64,000 bases of DNA from Accumulibacter phosphatis (lineage in GTDB: Bacteria; Pseudomonadota; Gammaproteobacteria; Burkholderiales; Rhodocyclaceae), in the NCBI RefSeq assembly GCF_000024165.1, contig NC_013194.1, positions 1 through 64,000 on the forward strand. The letters are read 5' to 3'. A model generated the notes under the pieces. It had not been told where the DNA came from and ran no database searches. It saw nothing but the letters and a program-made list of their open reading frames with translations. The first letter of the stretch is position 1. Every line of letters starts with the position of its first letter. Both the position numbers and the translations under genes were made by a program. Positions 51,672-60,996 of the stretch are shown piece after piece.

Positions 51672-52569
51672 GAGCGATGTCTTCCTGTGAGACCGGATCT
51701 TCCAGGGGCTCGAGATGAGTAAACACGGAGGCGTGGGAAAGCGTCTGACGAACCTCCCGCTCCAGTTCTTCGACGAGCTGGTGACCGCGGGAAATCGTCC
51801 AGCTGCCGGGTACCAGGACATGCAGCGAGATGAAGCGGCGAGTACCGGACTCGCGCGTCCGCACCGCGTGGAACTCGATGCCCAGCGCGCGATAACGTTC
51901 GAGGATAGCGAGCACCAGCGCGTGTTCCTCCGGCGGCAGGCTGCCGTCCATCAGGCCAACGGCTGAGCGCTGCAGCAGGCGCCAGCCGGTCCACACGATG
52001 TTGGTGGCAACCAGCAAGGCGAGCGTCGGATCGAGCCATAGCCAACCAGTGAGCGCGACGGCAGTCAGGCCGACGATCACTCCCACCGACGTCCACACGT
52101 CGGTGAGCAGATGGTGCGCGTCGGCCTCGAGGGTGATCGACCGGTGGCGTTTGCCGGCACGCAGCAGAACGCTGCCGACGACGAGATTGATCAGCGAGGC
52201 GAGCGTCGACACCACCAGGCCCAGTCCAAGCTGTTCGAGTGGCTTCGGGTAGAGCAGGCGTTCGATCGCGGCAAAGGCGATCGCCAACGCAGCGAACAGA
52301 ATCAACAGCCCCTCGAAGCCGCTGGAAAAATACTCCGCCTTGCCGTGGCCGAACGCATGCCCTTCGTCCTCGGGCCGCTCGGCGATCGACAGCATCGCCA
52401 GGGCCATTGCTCCACCAGCCAGATTGACCAGCGATTCGAGCGCATCGGAGAGCAGGCCAACCGACCCGGTCATCATCCAGGCGAGCCCCTTGAGCGCGAT
52501 CGTCGCCAGTGCGGCACCGATGGACAGCCATGCGAAGGGTTTGAGCGAGGAAGAGGTCATGCGCCGCAT
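51661..52569 (-). CDS. Cation diffusion facilitator family transporter
   Basis: A 302-residue inner membrane metal/proton antiporter. It has about six hydrophobic segments and the CDF motif with acidic residues in SDALESLVN, HAFGHGKAEY and the second HxxxD site ADAHHLLTDVW, plus a cytoplasmic C-terminal domain (about 205-295). The likely substrates are zinc, iron or other divalent metals, and the sequence does not decide. The 3' end overlaps the start of the nuclease gene. An alternative start is ATG 52560. Confidence 0.92.
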   Translation of the reverse strand: MRRMTSSSLKPFAWLSIGAALATIALKGLAWMMTGSVGLLSDALESLVNLAGGAMALAMLSIAERPEDEGHAFGHGKAEYFSSGFEGLLILFAALAIAFAAIERLLYPKPLEQLGLGLVVSTLASLINLVVGSVLLRAGKRHRSITLEADAHHLLTDVWTSVGVIVGLTAVALTGWLWLDPTLALLVATNIVWTGWRLLQRSAVGLMDGSLPPEEHALVLAILERYRALGIEFHAVRTRESGTRRFISLHVLVPGSWTISRGHQLVEELEREVRQTLSHASVFTHLEPLEDPVSQEDIALDR

Positions 52570-52650
52570 TATCGCCCGCCCGTGACGATCTCGCCACGAA
52601 AGGGCATCGTGCTAAACTCGCCACACACTCGATAGCAGCGAATCCCGACC

Positions 52651-54021
52651 TTGCCTTCGTCCCTTACGCCTTCTTCTCCGTCTACCCGCGCCGTGCGCGT
52701 TCGCAAACCTGCGGCCGTCGTCAAGGGCCCGCCTCGGCGCAAGCCGGGGCCGCCGCCGTCGCGTCTGCCGGCGGATTCCCTGGGGCTGAGCCTGCTGCTC
52801 GCGGCTCGGGTGATTGCCGCCGTGCGGGCCGGGCAAAGCCTGACACAAGCCTTGAGGCCTCTGAGCGCCGCAGCGCCGGCTGCCCGCGCCGCAGCGCAGG
52901 ATGTGGCCTATGGGACGCTGCGCCGCTACGGTTGCGGCGAGTTCATTCTCGCTCGCCTGCTCACGAAACCGCTATCGCACACGGAAACCGAAGCCCTGCT
53001 GCTGGCCGCACTCTTTCGGCTGCATACCCGTCCCGAGGCGGCCTACATGGTCGTGGATCAGGCCGTTGCCGCCGCCGGCGAAATGACCGGTGGCGTTTTC
53101 AAGGGATTAGTCAATGGACTGCTGCGCAGTTACCTGCGCCAGCGCGAGTCGCTGGCGGCCGCCATGGCCGGCGACGACGAGGCGGTACAACAACACCCCG
53201 CCTGGTGGCTGGCGCGTTTGCGCCGCGCCTATCCCGAGCATTGGCAGGAGATCGTCGCCGCTGGCAACGGCCCGCCGCCGATGACCCTGCGTGTCAACCG
53301 GCGTCGCGCCACCAGCGAGGCCTACGCGGCACGTCTGCTGGAGGCCGGATCGTCTGCCAGGCAGGTGGCGGCGAACGCGCTGCTCCTGGCCAAGCCGGTA
53401 ACCGTCGATGCCCTGCCGGGCTTTGCCGATGGGCTGGTGTCTATCCAGGATGCCGGCGCGCAGCGCGCTGCCCAACTGCTCCTGCCCGTTGCCGGCGAGC
53501 GCATCCTGGACGCCTGCGCCGCGCCTGGGGGGAAAGCCGCACATCTGCTGGAAGCGGCCGATATCGACCTGCTGGCACTCGATATCGACGCCACGCGCAC
53601 CCGGCGCATCGAAGACAACCTGCGCCGCCTCGGTCTCGTCGCCAAGGTCGGGGTTGCCGACTGCCGCGCCTCGGGCGACTGGTGGGATGGCCTGCCTTTT
53701 GATGCCATCCTCGCGGATGTGCCCTGCTCTGCCTCGGGCGTCGTGCGTCGCCATCCCGATATCAAGTACCTGCGCCGGGAGAGCGACATCAGGCGCTTTG
53801 CTCTCCTGCAGGCTGACCTTCTCGACCAACTCTGGCCGCTGCTGAAGCCGGGAGGCCGCCTGCTCTACGCCACCTGCTCGGTATTCCCGGAAGAGAACGA
53901 AGGACAGATCGATGCCTTCCTGGTTCGCCAGCCGACGGCCCGGCGACTCGTGGAGGAGAGACTTCTACCGCGGGAGGAACATGACGGATTCTATTATGCG
54001 CTGTTGCGGAAAGCTCCTTAG
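52651..54021 (+). CDS. rsmB: 16S rRNA (cytosine-967-C5)-methyltransferase RsmB
   Basis: RsmB methylates C967 of 16S rRNA. The 456-residue frame has an N-terminal NusB-like domain (about 45-180) and a C-terminal SAM-dependent domain with ILDACAAPGGKAAHL, the two catalytic Cys in DVPCSASG and YATCSVFPEENE. The frame starts with TTG 52651 and has a Pro/Ser-rich leader of about 40 residues; a GTG at 52693 could be the real start. The 3' end overlaps the DUF4390 gene by 41 bp. Confidence 0.93.
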   Translation: MPSSLTPSSPSTRAVRVRKPAAVVKGPPRRKPGPPPSRLPADSLGLSLLLAARVIAAVRAGQSLTQALRPLSAAAPAARAAAQDVAYGTLRRYGCGEFILARLLTKPLSHTETEALLLAALFRLHTRPEAAYMVVDQAVAAAGEMTGGVFKGLVNGLLRSYLRQRESLAAAMAGDDEAVQQHPAWWLARLRRAYPEHWQEIVAAGNGPPPMTLRVNRRRATSEAYAARLLEAGSSARQVAANALLLAKPVTVDALPGFADGLVSIQDAGAQRAAQLLLPVAGERILDACAAPGGKAAHLLEAADIDLLALDIDATRTRRIEDNLRRLGLVAKVGVADCRASGDWWDGLPFDAILADVPCSASGVVRRHPDIKYLRRESDIRRFALLQADLLDQLWPLLKPGGRLLYATCSVFPEENEGQIDAFLVRQPTARRLVEERLLPREEHDGFYYALLRKAP

Positions 54022-54616
54022 TTCGTTCCTTGTCGGCCTGTTTATTCTGATTGCCTCATCGAGCACGCAGGCAGCCGACATCAGCATCCGCAACCCGCAG
54101 CTGTCGGCCGGCGACGAGGGTTATGTCCTGTCGGCTGATTTCACCATCAATCTGAACGCCCGGCTCGAAGAAGTCGTCGCTAAGGGCGTCGCGCTCTATT
54201 TCGTGGTCGACTTCGAACTCAGCCGCTCCCGCTGGTACTGGCTGGACGAACAGGTTGTCGGCCGGAGTCAGTCGTACCAGCTCTCCTACCACGCGCTGAC
54301 TCGCCAGTACCGTTTGTCGAGCGGCGCCTTGCACCAGAGCTTCGCCACGCTCGACGAGGCGCTGCGCATCCTCACACGACTGCGCAACTGGCCGGTCCTC
54401 GACAAGGGTTCGCTCGCCGCCGGCCAGACCTATCAGCTCGCCCTACGCATGCGTCTCGACCTCACACAAATGCCCAAGACGTTCCAGGTGAACGCACTCG
54501 CCAATCGTGACTGGAATCTGACATCCGAGTGGGCTCGCTGGAACCTTACGCCCGGCGATGTATCCTCCCTCGGCGTAGCGGCCACGCTTGCGCCTGCCAC
54601 CGGTGAGAGCAAGTGA
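53981..54616 (+). CDS. DUF4390 exported protein
   Basis: A 211-residue protein with a hydrophobic export segment (about 12-33, ending TQAAD). The mature part is of the DUF4390 group (residues about 37-195), which lies before ntrY in betaproteobacteria. No function is known. GGGAGGAAC at 53972-53980 supports ATG 53981, inside the end of rsmB. It overlaps ntrY by 4 bp (GTGA). The context suggests a periplasmic partner for the NtrYX sensor system. Confidence 0.87.
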   Translation: MTDSIMRCCGKLLSSFLVGLFILIASSSTQAADISIRNPQLSAGDEGYVLSADFTINLNARLEEVVAKGVALYFVVDFELSRSRWYWLDEQVVGRSQSYQLSYHALTRQYRLSSGALHQSFATLDEALRILTRLRNWPVLDKGSLAAGQTYQLALRMRLDLTQMPKTFQVNALANRDWNLTSEWARWNLTPGDVSSLGVAATLAPATGESK

Positions 54617-56766
54617 AGAGTCTGATCGTCGCCGCCGCTTCGTTTGGCGGCATTCTTCTCTTCCTGTTGGCGTCGGCGAGCGCCAACACGGCGCTCTTTG
54701 CGCGTCATTACCCCTGGCTGCTGGGTCTGAATGCAATCGTCGCCCTGTCGTTGCTGGCGCTGATTGCCTGGCAGCTGCGCATCCTCTGGGGTGAACACCG
54801 GGCCAGAGTCTTCGGTTCGCGGCTCAAGCTGCGGCTGATGCTGATGTTCGGCCTGATGGCCGTCGTGCCCGGCGTACTGATTTACGCCGTGTCGGTCCAG
54901 TTCGTCACCAAGAGTATCGACACCTGGTTTGACGTGCGCGTCGAGAAGGCCCTCGAAGCGGGCCTCAATCTAGGCCGCAGTGCGCTCGATTCGCTGTTGG
55001 CGGATCTGGCCGCCAAAGGACAATCGATGGCGCTGGAACTTGCGGACCGCTCGGAAGCGCAGCGACGGCTCGAACTCAACCGCTTGCGCGAACAGCACGG
55101 CGTTCAATCGGCGGCACTCTTCTCGACGACAGGTACGCTCGTGGCGACGGCGACGGGTGAACTGGCCACCCTGTTGCCGGCACAGCCGGCACCCGAACAA
55201 TTGCGCCGGGCACTTGCCGAGCGCCGACTTGCGGTGATCGAGAGCCACAGCGAGAAAGACCTGACACTGCGTGTCCTGGTCGCCGTAACACCGCCGGGCC
55301 TCGGCATCGAGACGCGAATCCTGCAGCTTACCGATCCGGTGCCCACCAGCCTCGCCCAGAACGCCGACAGCGTGCAGGCGGTCTATGCCGACTATCAGGA
55401 ACTCTCGCTCGGCCGTGAGGGATTGACGCGCATCTACGCGATGACGTTGACGCTGACGGTACTCCTGGCCTTGTTCACGGCCATTGCCCTGGCTTTCGTG
55501 CTGGCTCGCCGCCTGTCGGCGCCGCTGTCTATCCTTGCCGAGGGCACACAAGCCGTGGCGGCGGGCGACTACACCCCGCGTCAGGCTGTCTATAGTCGTG
55601 ACGAGCTCGGCGTTCTGACCCGCTCGTTCAAGCAGATGACCAGCCAGCTCGATGAAGCTCGGCGCGACAACGAACGTCATCGCGCCGAGCTCGAAGCGGC
55701 GCGCGCCTATCTCGAATCGATTCTCGCCAATCTTTCGGCTGGCGTGCTCGTCTTCGACCACCGTTTCGTGCTGCGTACCTTCAACGAAGGAGCGCTGACG
55801 ATTCTGGACGACGACTTCAGCGATCTGCTCGGCCACCCGGTTGATGCCTGGCCGCGGCAGGAAACGCTTGGCCAGGCCATCCGCAGTGCCTTTGACACCC
55901 ATGCCAGCAGCGAGTGGCAGGAACAGATCGAACTCGATCATTCCGGCGGCCTGCCGCAGATTCTTCTCCTGCGCGGCACGCAACTGCCCGCCGGTTCGCA
56001 TGGCGGCTACGTCGTTGTTTTCGACGACGTGACCCGGCTGATTGCCGCTCAGCGTAGTGCCGCCTGGGGTGAAGTGGCGCGCCGCCTGGCTCACGAGATC
56101 AAGAATCCTCTGACACCGATCCAGCTCTCCGCCGAGAGACTGCAGATGAAACTGGCCGACCGGCTGGCCGGCGCCGACGCCCAGATGCTGGCGCGCTCCA
56201 CGCAGACGATCATCACCCAGGTGCAGGCGATGAAACGGATGGTCAATGACTTCAGCGACTATGCCCGTCTGCCGGCACCGGAGCTCGCCGCGGTGGACCT
56301 CAACGCGCTGATCTCGGAAGTGCTCGGCCTGTACGAAACCTCGCGGGCGACGATCAAGCTGAAGCTCGCCCCCCGGTTACCGCTGGTCTGGGGTGATGTC
56401 ACGCAATTGCGGCAGATCATCCACAATCTGTTGCGCAATGCCGAAGACGCGCAGGAAGCGCTTGAATCGCCATGCATCGGGATCAGCACACAATGCACTG
56501 ACAGCATGGCCGAGATGGTCGTCACCGATCACGGGCCGGGTTTCCCGCCCGAAATCCTTGCCCGGGTCTGCGAACCCTACGTCACCACCAAGGCGCGTGG
56601 TACCGGCCTCGGCCTGGCGATCGTCAAGAAGATCGTCGATGAACATCACGGCCGCATCCGGATCAACAACCGCCAGCGGGTCGGCGCCGAGGTCAGCATC
56701 ATGCTGCCGCTCGTCTCCCAGCCGAGCGCTCGCCGCCACCCCAGCAAACTATCTTCCGAGGCCTGA
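54613..56766 (+). CDS. ntrY: NtrY-like sensor histidine kinase
   Basis: A 717-residue membrane kinase with an N-terminal membrane part (segments near 5-25, 38-58 and 72-95), an extracytoplasmic region (100-270), a further segment near 277-300, a HAMP domain (about 300-350: ARRLSAPLSILAEGTQAVAAGDY), a PAS domain (LSAGVLVFDHRF) and the kinase core with phospho-His H494 (RLAHEIKNPLTPIQL). The HATPase lid is GTGLGLAIVKKI. NtrY proteins respond to nitrogen or redox conditions. The GTG start overlaps the DUF4390 stop and ntrX follows 2 bp after the end. Confidence 0.93.
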   Translation: MKSLIVAAASFGGILLFLLASASANTALFARHYPWLLGLNAIVALSLLALIAWQLRILWGEHRARVFGSRLKLRLMLMFGLMAVVPGVLIYAVSVQFVTKSIDTWFDVRVEKALEAGLNLGRSALDSLLADLAAKGQSMALELADRSEAQRRLELNRLREQHGVQSAALFSTTGTLVATATGELATLLPAQPAPEQLRRALAERRLAVIESHSEKDLTLRVLVAVTPPGLGIETRILQLTDPVPTSLAQNADSVQAVYADYQELSLGREGLTRIYAMTLTLTVLLALFTAIALAFVLARRLSAPLSILAEGTQAVAAGDYTPRQAVYSRDELGVLTRSFKQMTSQLDEARRDNERHRAELEAARAYLESILANLSAGVLVFDHRFVLRTFNEGALTILDDDFSDLLGHPVDAWPRQETLGQAIRSAFDTHASSEWQEQIELDHSGGLPQILLLRGTQLPAGSHGGYVVVFDDVTRLIAAQRSAAWGEVARRLAHEIKNPLTPIQLSAERLQMKLADRLAGADAQMLARSTQTIITQVQAMKRMVNDFSDYARLPAPELAAVDLNALISEVLGLYETSRATIKLKLAPRLPLVWGDVTQLRQIIHNLLRNAEDAQEALESPCIGISTQCTDSMAEMVVTDHGPGFPPEILARVCEPYVTTKARGTGLGLAIVKKIVDEHHGRIRINNRQRVGAEVSIMLPLVSQPSARRHPSKLSSEA

Positions 56767-56768
56767 GC

Positions 56769-58025
56769 ATGGCGCAAGTATTGATTGTCGACGACGAAAT
56801 GGGCATCCGCGAGTTGCTGTCCGAGATCCTTGCCGACGAAGGTCACTCCGTCTGGCTGGCGGAAAATGCCGCCGTCGCGCGCCGCATGCGCGCCGAGAAA
56901 CGGCCGGATCTCGTCTTGCTCGACATCTGGATGCCGGATACCGACGGGATTTCCTTGCTCAAGGAATGGTCGGCGGGCGGGCTCCTGACGATGCCGGTGG
57001 TGATGATGTCCGGGCACGGCACGATCGACTCGGCGGTCGAAGCGACACGCATCGGCGCGACCGACTTCCTCGAAAAGCCGATCGCCCTGCAGAAACTGCT
57101 CGCCACCGTCAAGAAAGCGCTCAAGCACGAGGCGGTTCTCCAGAAGCGGCCGCTGACGCTGGACGCCTTCACGCGCTCGCCCTTGCTCAAGGACCTCAAG
57201 CGGCGCCTCGAACAGGCGGCGGCGAAGACGTCGGTGCTCCTCCTGAAGAGCGCCTCGGGGAGCATCGCGGAAATCTGCGCGCGTACCCTGCAGACGCACC
57301 GTACCCCCTGGCTCGACCTGTCGACGCTGAGCACGCCGCTGACACAGGAAATGTTGCAGAACGCCGGCGGCGGCATCGTCTTCATCGCCGATCTGGCACA
57401 GTTCGGCAAGCTGCAGCAGATGAATCTCGTTTTCGCCATCGAACGGCTCGAGCGGCAGAATCTGCAACTGGTGGCGGCTTCGAGCCGCTCGCTGTCGGCA
57501 CTCGTTGACTCTGGCTGGGACCCGCTGCTGGTCAACCGCCTCGGCGAAGTCTGGGTGGCACTGCCGCAGATTTCGGGACACGCGGACGACGTCCCCGAAA
57601 TCGCCACCCTGTTGCTCGCCGATCTCGCCGAACGCGGCGAAGTGCCCTTGCGTCACTTTTCCAGTGGCGCGCAGAACGCGCTACGTCTGCATCGCTGGCA
57701 GGGTGAATGGGCCGAACTCCTGACCACGGTCAAGAACCTCGCGCTGTCGGCGCTCGATGAGGAGATCAGTGCCGACGATGTCGCCCGTACCTTGCAGACC
57801 GAGGCCAGCGGCGCCGCCACGCCGCTCGCGGCACTGTTCTTCGATCTGCCGTTGCGCGAGGCCCGCGAAGGCTTCGAGCGCCTGTACTTCGAATACCATC
57901 TGAGCAGCGAGAGGGGTAACATGACGCGCTTGGCGGAGAAGACGGGTCTTGAACGAACTCATCTCTATCGCAAGTTGCGGCAGCTCGGTCTGAACATCGG
58001 GCGGCGCAGCGACGAGCGCGAATGA
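56769..58025 (+). CDS. ntrX: NtrX-like response regulator with a degenerate AAA+ domain
   Basis: A 418-residue response regulator. The receiver (1-120) has D52 as phospho-acceptor (LVLLDIWMPDTDGI) and the Lys in FLEKPIALQ. The central domain keeps the length but not the motifs of the sigma54 activators. The Walker A position reads LLKSASGSIAE, no GAFTGA loop is present, and Walker B has only GGGIVFIADLAQF. The C-terminal Fis-like helix-turn-helix (LAEKTGLERTHLYRKLRQLGL) is intact. It should bind DNA but not activate sigma54 by ATP hydrolysis. It follows ntrY and precedes trkA. Confidence 0.92.
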   Translation: MAQVLIVDDEMGIRELLSEILADEGHSVWLAENAAVARRMRAEKRPDLVLLDIWMPDTDGISLLKEWSAGGLLTMPVVMMSGHGTIDSAVEATRIGATDFLEKPIALQKLLATVKKALKHEAVLQKRPLTLDAFTRSPLLKDLKRRLEQAAAKTSVLLLKSASGSIAEICARTLQTHRTPWLDLSTLSTPLTQEMLQNAGGGIVFIADLAQFGKLQQMNLVFAIERLERQNLQLVAASSRSLSALVDSGWDPLLVNRLGEVWVALPQISGHADDVPEIATLLLADLAERGEVPLRHFSSGAQNALRLHRWQGEWAELLTTVKNLALSALDEEISADDVARTLQTEASGAATPLAALFFDLPLREAREGFERLYFEYHLSSERGNMTRLAEKTGLERTHLYRKLRQLGLNIGRRSDERE

Positions 58026-58062
58026 CATCGCGCCGCAGCACCGTCAGGGAGATTAAAAAGAA

Positions 58063-59493
58063 ATGCGGATCGTCATTCTTGGTGCCGGCCAGGTCGGTGC
58101 GAGTGTTGCCGAGAGTCTTGTCTCGGAAAACAACGATATCACGATCGTCGATAGCGACCAGGATCGTCTCGCCTACCTCCAGGATCGTCTCGACCTGCGA
58201 ACGGTGACCGGCAACGCCGCCTATCCTTCGGTACTGGCCAGCGCCGGCCTGGACGATGCCGACCTGTTGATCGCCGTGACGCAGAGCGACCAGACCAATC
58301 TCGTGGCGTGCAAGGTGGCGCACAGCGTCTTCAACGTCCCGGCACGCATCGCCAGGTTGCGCGCGCGTGACTTTCTGGAGAGCGAAAAGCTGCTGGCGCC
58401 GGAGAACTTCGCCGTCGACTATGCGCTGTGTCCGGAGCAGGTCATTACCGAGTACATCGCGCGCCTCGTCGAGTTTCCGGAAGCTTTGCAGGTGCTGAAC
58501 TTCGGCGATGGCCGACTGGTGCTGGTGGGGCTTCGCGCCTACGCCGGCGGTTTGTTGGTGGGTAGCCCGATCAAGGAGATGCGCGGCCATCTACCGCCCG
58601 AGATCGACGGGCGCATCGCCGCCATCTATCGCCGCGACGGCGCCATCACACCGACCGGTGAGACGATCATCGAAGACGGCGACGAGGTCTTCCTGCTGGC
58701 CGCCGAGGAACACATTCGGGCCGTCATGCGTGAGTTGCGCCGCTCGGTCGAGCCGGTGCGGCGGGTGATGATCGCCGGTGGCGGCAACATCGGCCATCGC
58801 GTCGCGCAGGCGCTGGAAGGCAAGTGCGAAGTCAAGCTGATCGAGGTTTCGCGGCGGCGGGCCGAGTTTGTCGCGACCTCGCTGAAGGCGGTGCTGGTGC
58901 TGCACGGCGATGCAACCGACGAGGAGTTGCTGCAACAGGAGGCGATCGACGAAATGGATCTCTTCTTGGCGCTGACCAACGACGATGAAGACAATATCAT
59001 GGCCGCGTCGCTGGCCAAGAAGATGGGCAGCAAGCGCGTGGTGGCGCTGATCAACCGCCGGGCTTACGCCGATCTGGTGCAGGGCGGGCCGATCGACATC
59101 GCGATTTCGCCGGCGCAGGTTTCGATCGGCACGCTGTTGACCTATGTCCGCCACGGTGACGTGGCGCAGGTGCATAGCTTGCGCCGCGGCGCTGCCGAGG
59201 CGCTCGAGGTCGTCGCCCACGGCGATCAGAAGACTTCGCGCGTCGTTGGCCGGCGGATCTGCGATGTGCCGACGATCGAGGGCGCGTTCATCGCCGCCGT
59301 CGTCCGCGATCTCGACAAGACGCAGGATGTCGGATTCCTCGGCCTGGCCAAGAAGAAGCAGAGGGGTCGAGTGCTGATCGCGCACAAGGACGTGGTGATT
59401 CAGACCGACGATCACGTGATCGTCTTCTGCCTGGACAAGAAGGTCGTCAAGCAGGTCGAGAAGCTGTTCGCCGTCGGCTTCCATTTCTTCTGA
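58063..59493 (+). CDS. trkA: Trk potassium uptake regulatory protein TrkA
   Basis: TrkA is the cytoplasmic regulator of the Trk K+ channel. The 476-residue protein is a duplicate of RCK units, each with a dinucleotide-binding Rossmann motif: GAGQVG at about 7-12 and GGGNIG near 243. Each is followed by TrkA_C regions (about 140-220 and 375-460). It lies 37 bp after ntrX and 9 bp before trkH. Confidence 0.96.
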   Translation: MRIVILGAGQVGASVAESLVSENNDITIVDSDQDRLAYLQDRLDLRTVTGNAAYPSVLASAGLDDADLLIAVTQSDQTNLVACKVAHSVFNVPARIARLRARDFLESEKLLAPENFAVDYALCPEQVITEYIARLVEFPEALQVLNFGDGRLVLVGLRAYAGGLLVGSPIKEMRGHLPPEIDGRIAAIYRRDGAITPTGETIIEDGDEVFLLAAEEHIRAVMRELRRSVEPVRRVMIAGGGNIGHRVAQALEGKCEVKLIEVSRRRAEFVATSLKAVLVLHGDATDEELLQQEAIDEMDLFLALTNDDEDNIMAASLAKKMGSKRVVALINRRAYADLVQGGPIDIAISPAQVSIGTLLTYVRHGDVAQVHSLRRGAAEALEVVAHGDQKTSRVVGRRICDVPTIEGAFIAAVVRDLDKTQDVGFLGLAKKKQRGRVLIAHKDVVIQTDDHVIVFCLDKKVVKQVEKLFAVGFHFF

Positions 59494-59502
59494 GAGCGAA
59501 GC

Positions 59503-60957
59503 ATGCAACGCTATTACCCGGTCATTCGGGTGCTGTCGATGGTCATTGTCATGTTCGGCCTGACCATGCTGGTTCCCTGGGGGTTGTCTTGGTTCATGCA
59601 CGACGGTGCCGAGAGCGCCTTCGACGAAGCCGTGCTATTGACGGTCGGTACCGGTGCGGGTCTCTGGTACGCGACGCGCAAGGAGAAACGCGATCTGACG
59701 ATTCGTGACGGCTTTCTGATGGTCGCCCTGGTGTGGACGGTGCTGCCGGTCTACGCGGCGCTACCGCTGGTGATTCAACTCAATGCAAGTTTCACCGACG
59801 CCTATTTTGAAGCCGTTTCCGGGTTGACGACGACCGGCGCGACGGTCTTCGAAGGGCTCGACAATCTGCCGGTGTCGATCAACTTCTGGCGCACGCAGCT
59901 CGTTTGGCTGGGTGGCATGGGCCTGATCGTCCTGGCGGTCGCCATCCTGCCGCTGCTCGGTATCGGTGGCCGCCAGATGTTCAAGGCGGAAACGCCGGGA
60001 CCGATGAAGGACTCGAAGATGACTCCCCGCATGGCCGAGACCGCGAAAGGCCTTTGGGTCGTCTATACGCTGATTTCGGTGTGCTGTGTGCTCGGCTACC
60101 AGTGGGCGGGCATGACCTGGCTCGATGCCATCATGCACATGTTCGCCACCATGGGACTGGGCGGTTTCTCGAGCCACGACGCGAGCTATGGCTACTTCAA
60201 CTCGCCGTTGATCGAGGCGGTGGCGATTCTCTTCATGCTGATCGCCGGCTGCAACTTCGCCACCCACTACGTCGTCCTCAGCGGCCGATCGTTGCGGCCC
60301 TACGCGACCGACCCGGAAGCCGGGATGTTCCTGCTGGTGACCCTCGGCAGTGTCGTCGGTATCGCCATCTTCCTCGATGTGCACGAGGTTTATCCGACGT
60401 TTTCCGAAGCGCTGCGCTTCTCGGCGTTCAATGTCGTGTCGATCGCGACGACCACCGGCTTTGCCAACACCGATTATGCCTTGTGGCCGTTCTTCGCACC
60501 GCTCTGGATGTTGTTTCTTTCCAGCTTCGCCACCAGTGCCGGTTCAACGGGCGGTGGCATCAAGATGATCCGCGCGATCGTCCTCTACAAGCAGGTCTAC
60601 CGCGAACTCGCGCGGGCCATGCACCCGAACGCCGTTCATCCGGTCAAGGTCGGCAACGAGGTTGTCCCTCCGAACATCCTCTTCGCCGTGCTCGCCTTCG
60701 GCTTCATGTACATGGTCTGCATCGCGTCGATGACCCTGCTTCTTTCGTTCTCGGGGTTGGAGATCATCACCGCGTTTACAGCGGTTGTCGCGAGCATCAA
60801 CAACACCGGACCCGGGCTCGGTCAGGTCGGTCCGGCGAACAACTTTTCCGTGCTGACCGACTTCCAGACCTGGGTGTGCACCTTCGCCATGTTGATCGGC
60901 CGACTGGAGATCTTCACCCTGCTGGTTGTCCTGACACCGGCGTTCTGGCGCAAGTAG
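59503..60957 (+). CDS. trkH: Trk potassium uptake channel subunit TrkH (copy 1)
   Basis: The membrane subunit of the Trk K+ channel. The 484-residue protein has about ten hydrophobic segments with four P-loops, the first being SGLTTTGATV with the selectivity Gly. It then has GGMGLIVLAVAILPLLGIGG and the ETPGPMKD segment, and later P-loop motifs such as SIATTTGFA and SINNTGPGLG. It follows trkA directly. A second TrkH lies convergent 39 bp further. Confidence 0.95.
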   Translation: MQRYYPVIRVLSMVIVMFGLTMLVPWGLSWFMHDGAESAFDEAVLLTVGTGAGLWYATRKEKRDLTIRDGFLMVALVWTVLPVYAALPLVIQLNASFTDAYFEAVSGLTTTGATVFEGLDNLPVSINFWRTQLVWLGGMGLIVLAVAILPLLGIGGRQMFKAETPGPMKDSKMTPRMAETAKGLWVVYTLISVCCVLGYQWAGMTWLDAIMHMFATMGLGGFSSHDASYGYFNSPLIEAVAILFMLIAGCNFATHYVVLSGRSLRPYATDPEAGMFLLVTLGSVVGIAIFLDVHEVYPTFSEALRFSAFNVVSIATTTGFANTDYALWPFFAPLWMLFLSSFATSAGSTGGGIKMIRAIVLYKQVYRELARAMHPNAVHPVKVGNEVVPPNILFAVLAFGFMYMVCIASMTLLLSFSGLEIITAFTAVVASINNTGPGLGQVGPANNFSVLTDFQTWVCTFAMLIGRLEIFTLLVVLTPAFWRK

Positions 60958-60996
60958 CCGGAGGGGAACATCGGGAGCGCCGGTTTGGCGGACGAA

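Noticed and set aside
59407..59424. An 18-bp perfect palindrome containing CACGTG within trkA, which could be taken for a third parS site
   Set aside because: The flanks are GACGAT and ATCGTC, not TGTT-N and N-AACA, and it lies in a conserved coding stretch for DDHVIVF. It is more likely codon coincidence.
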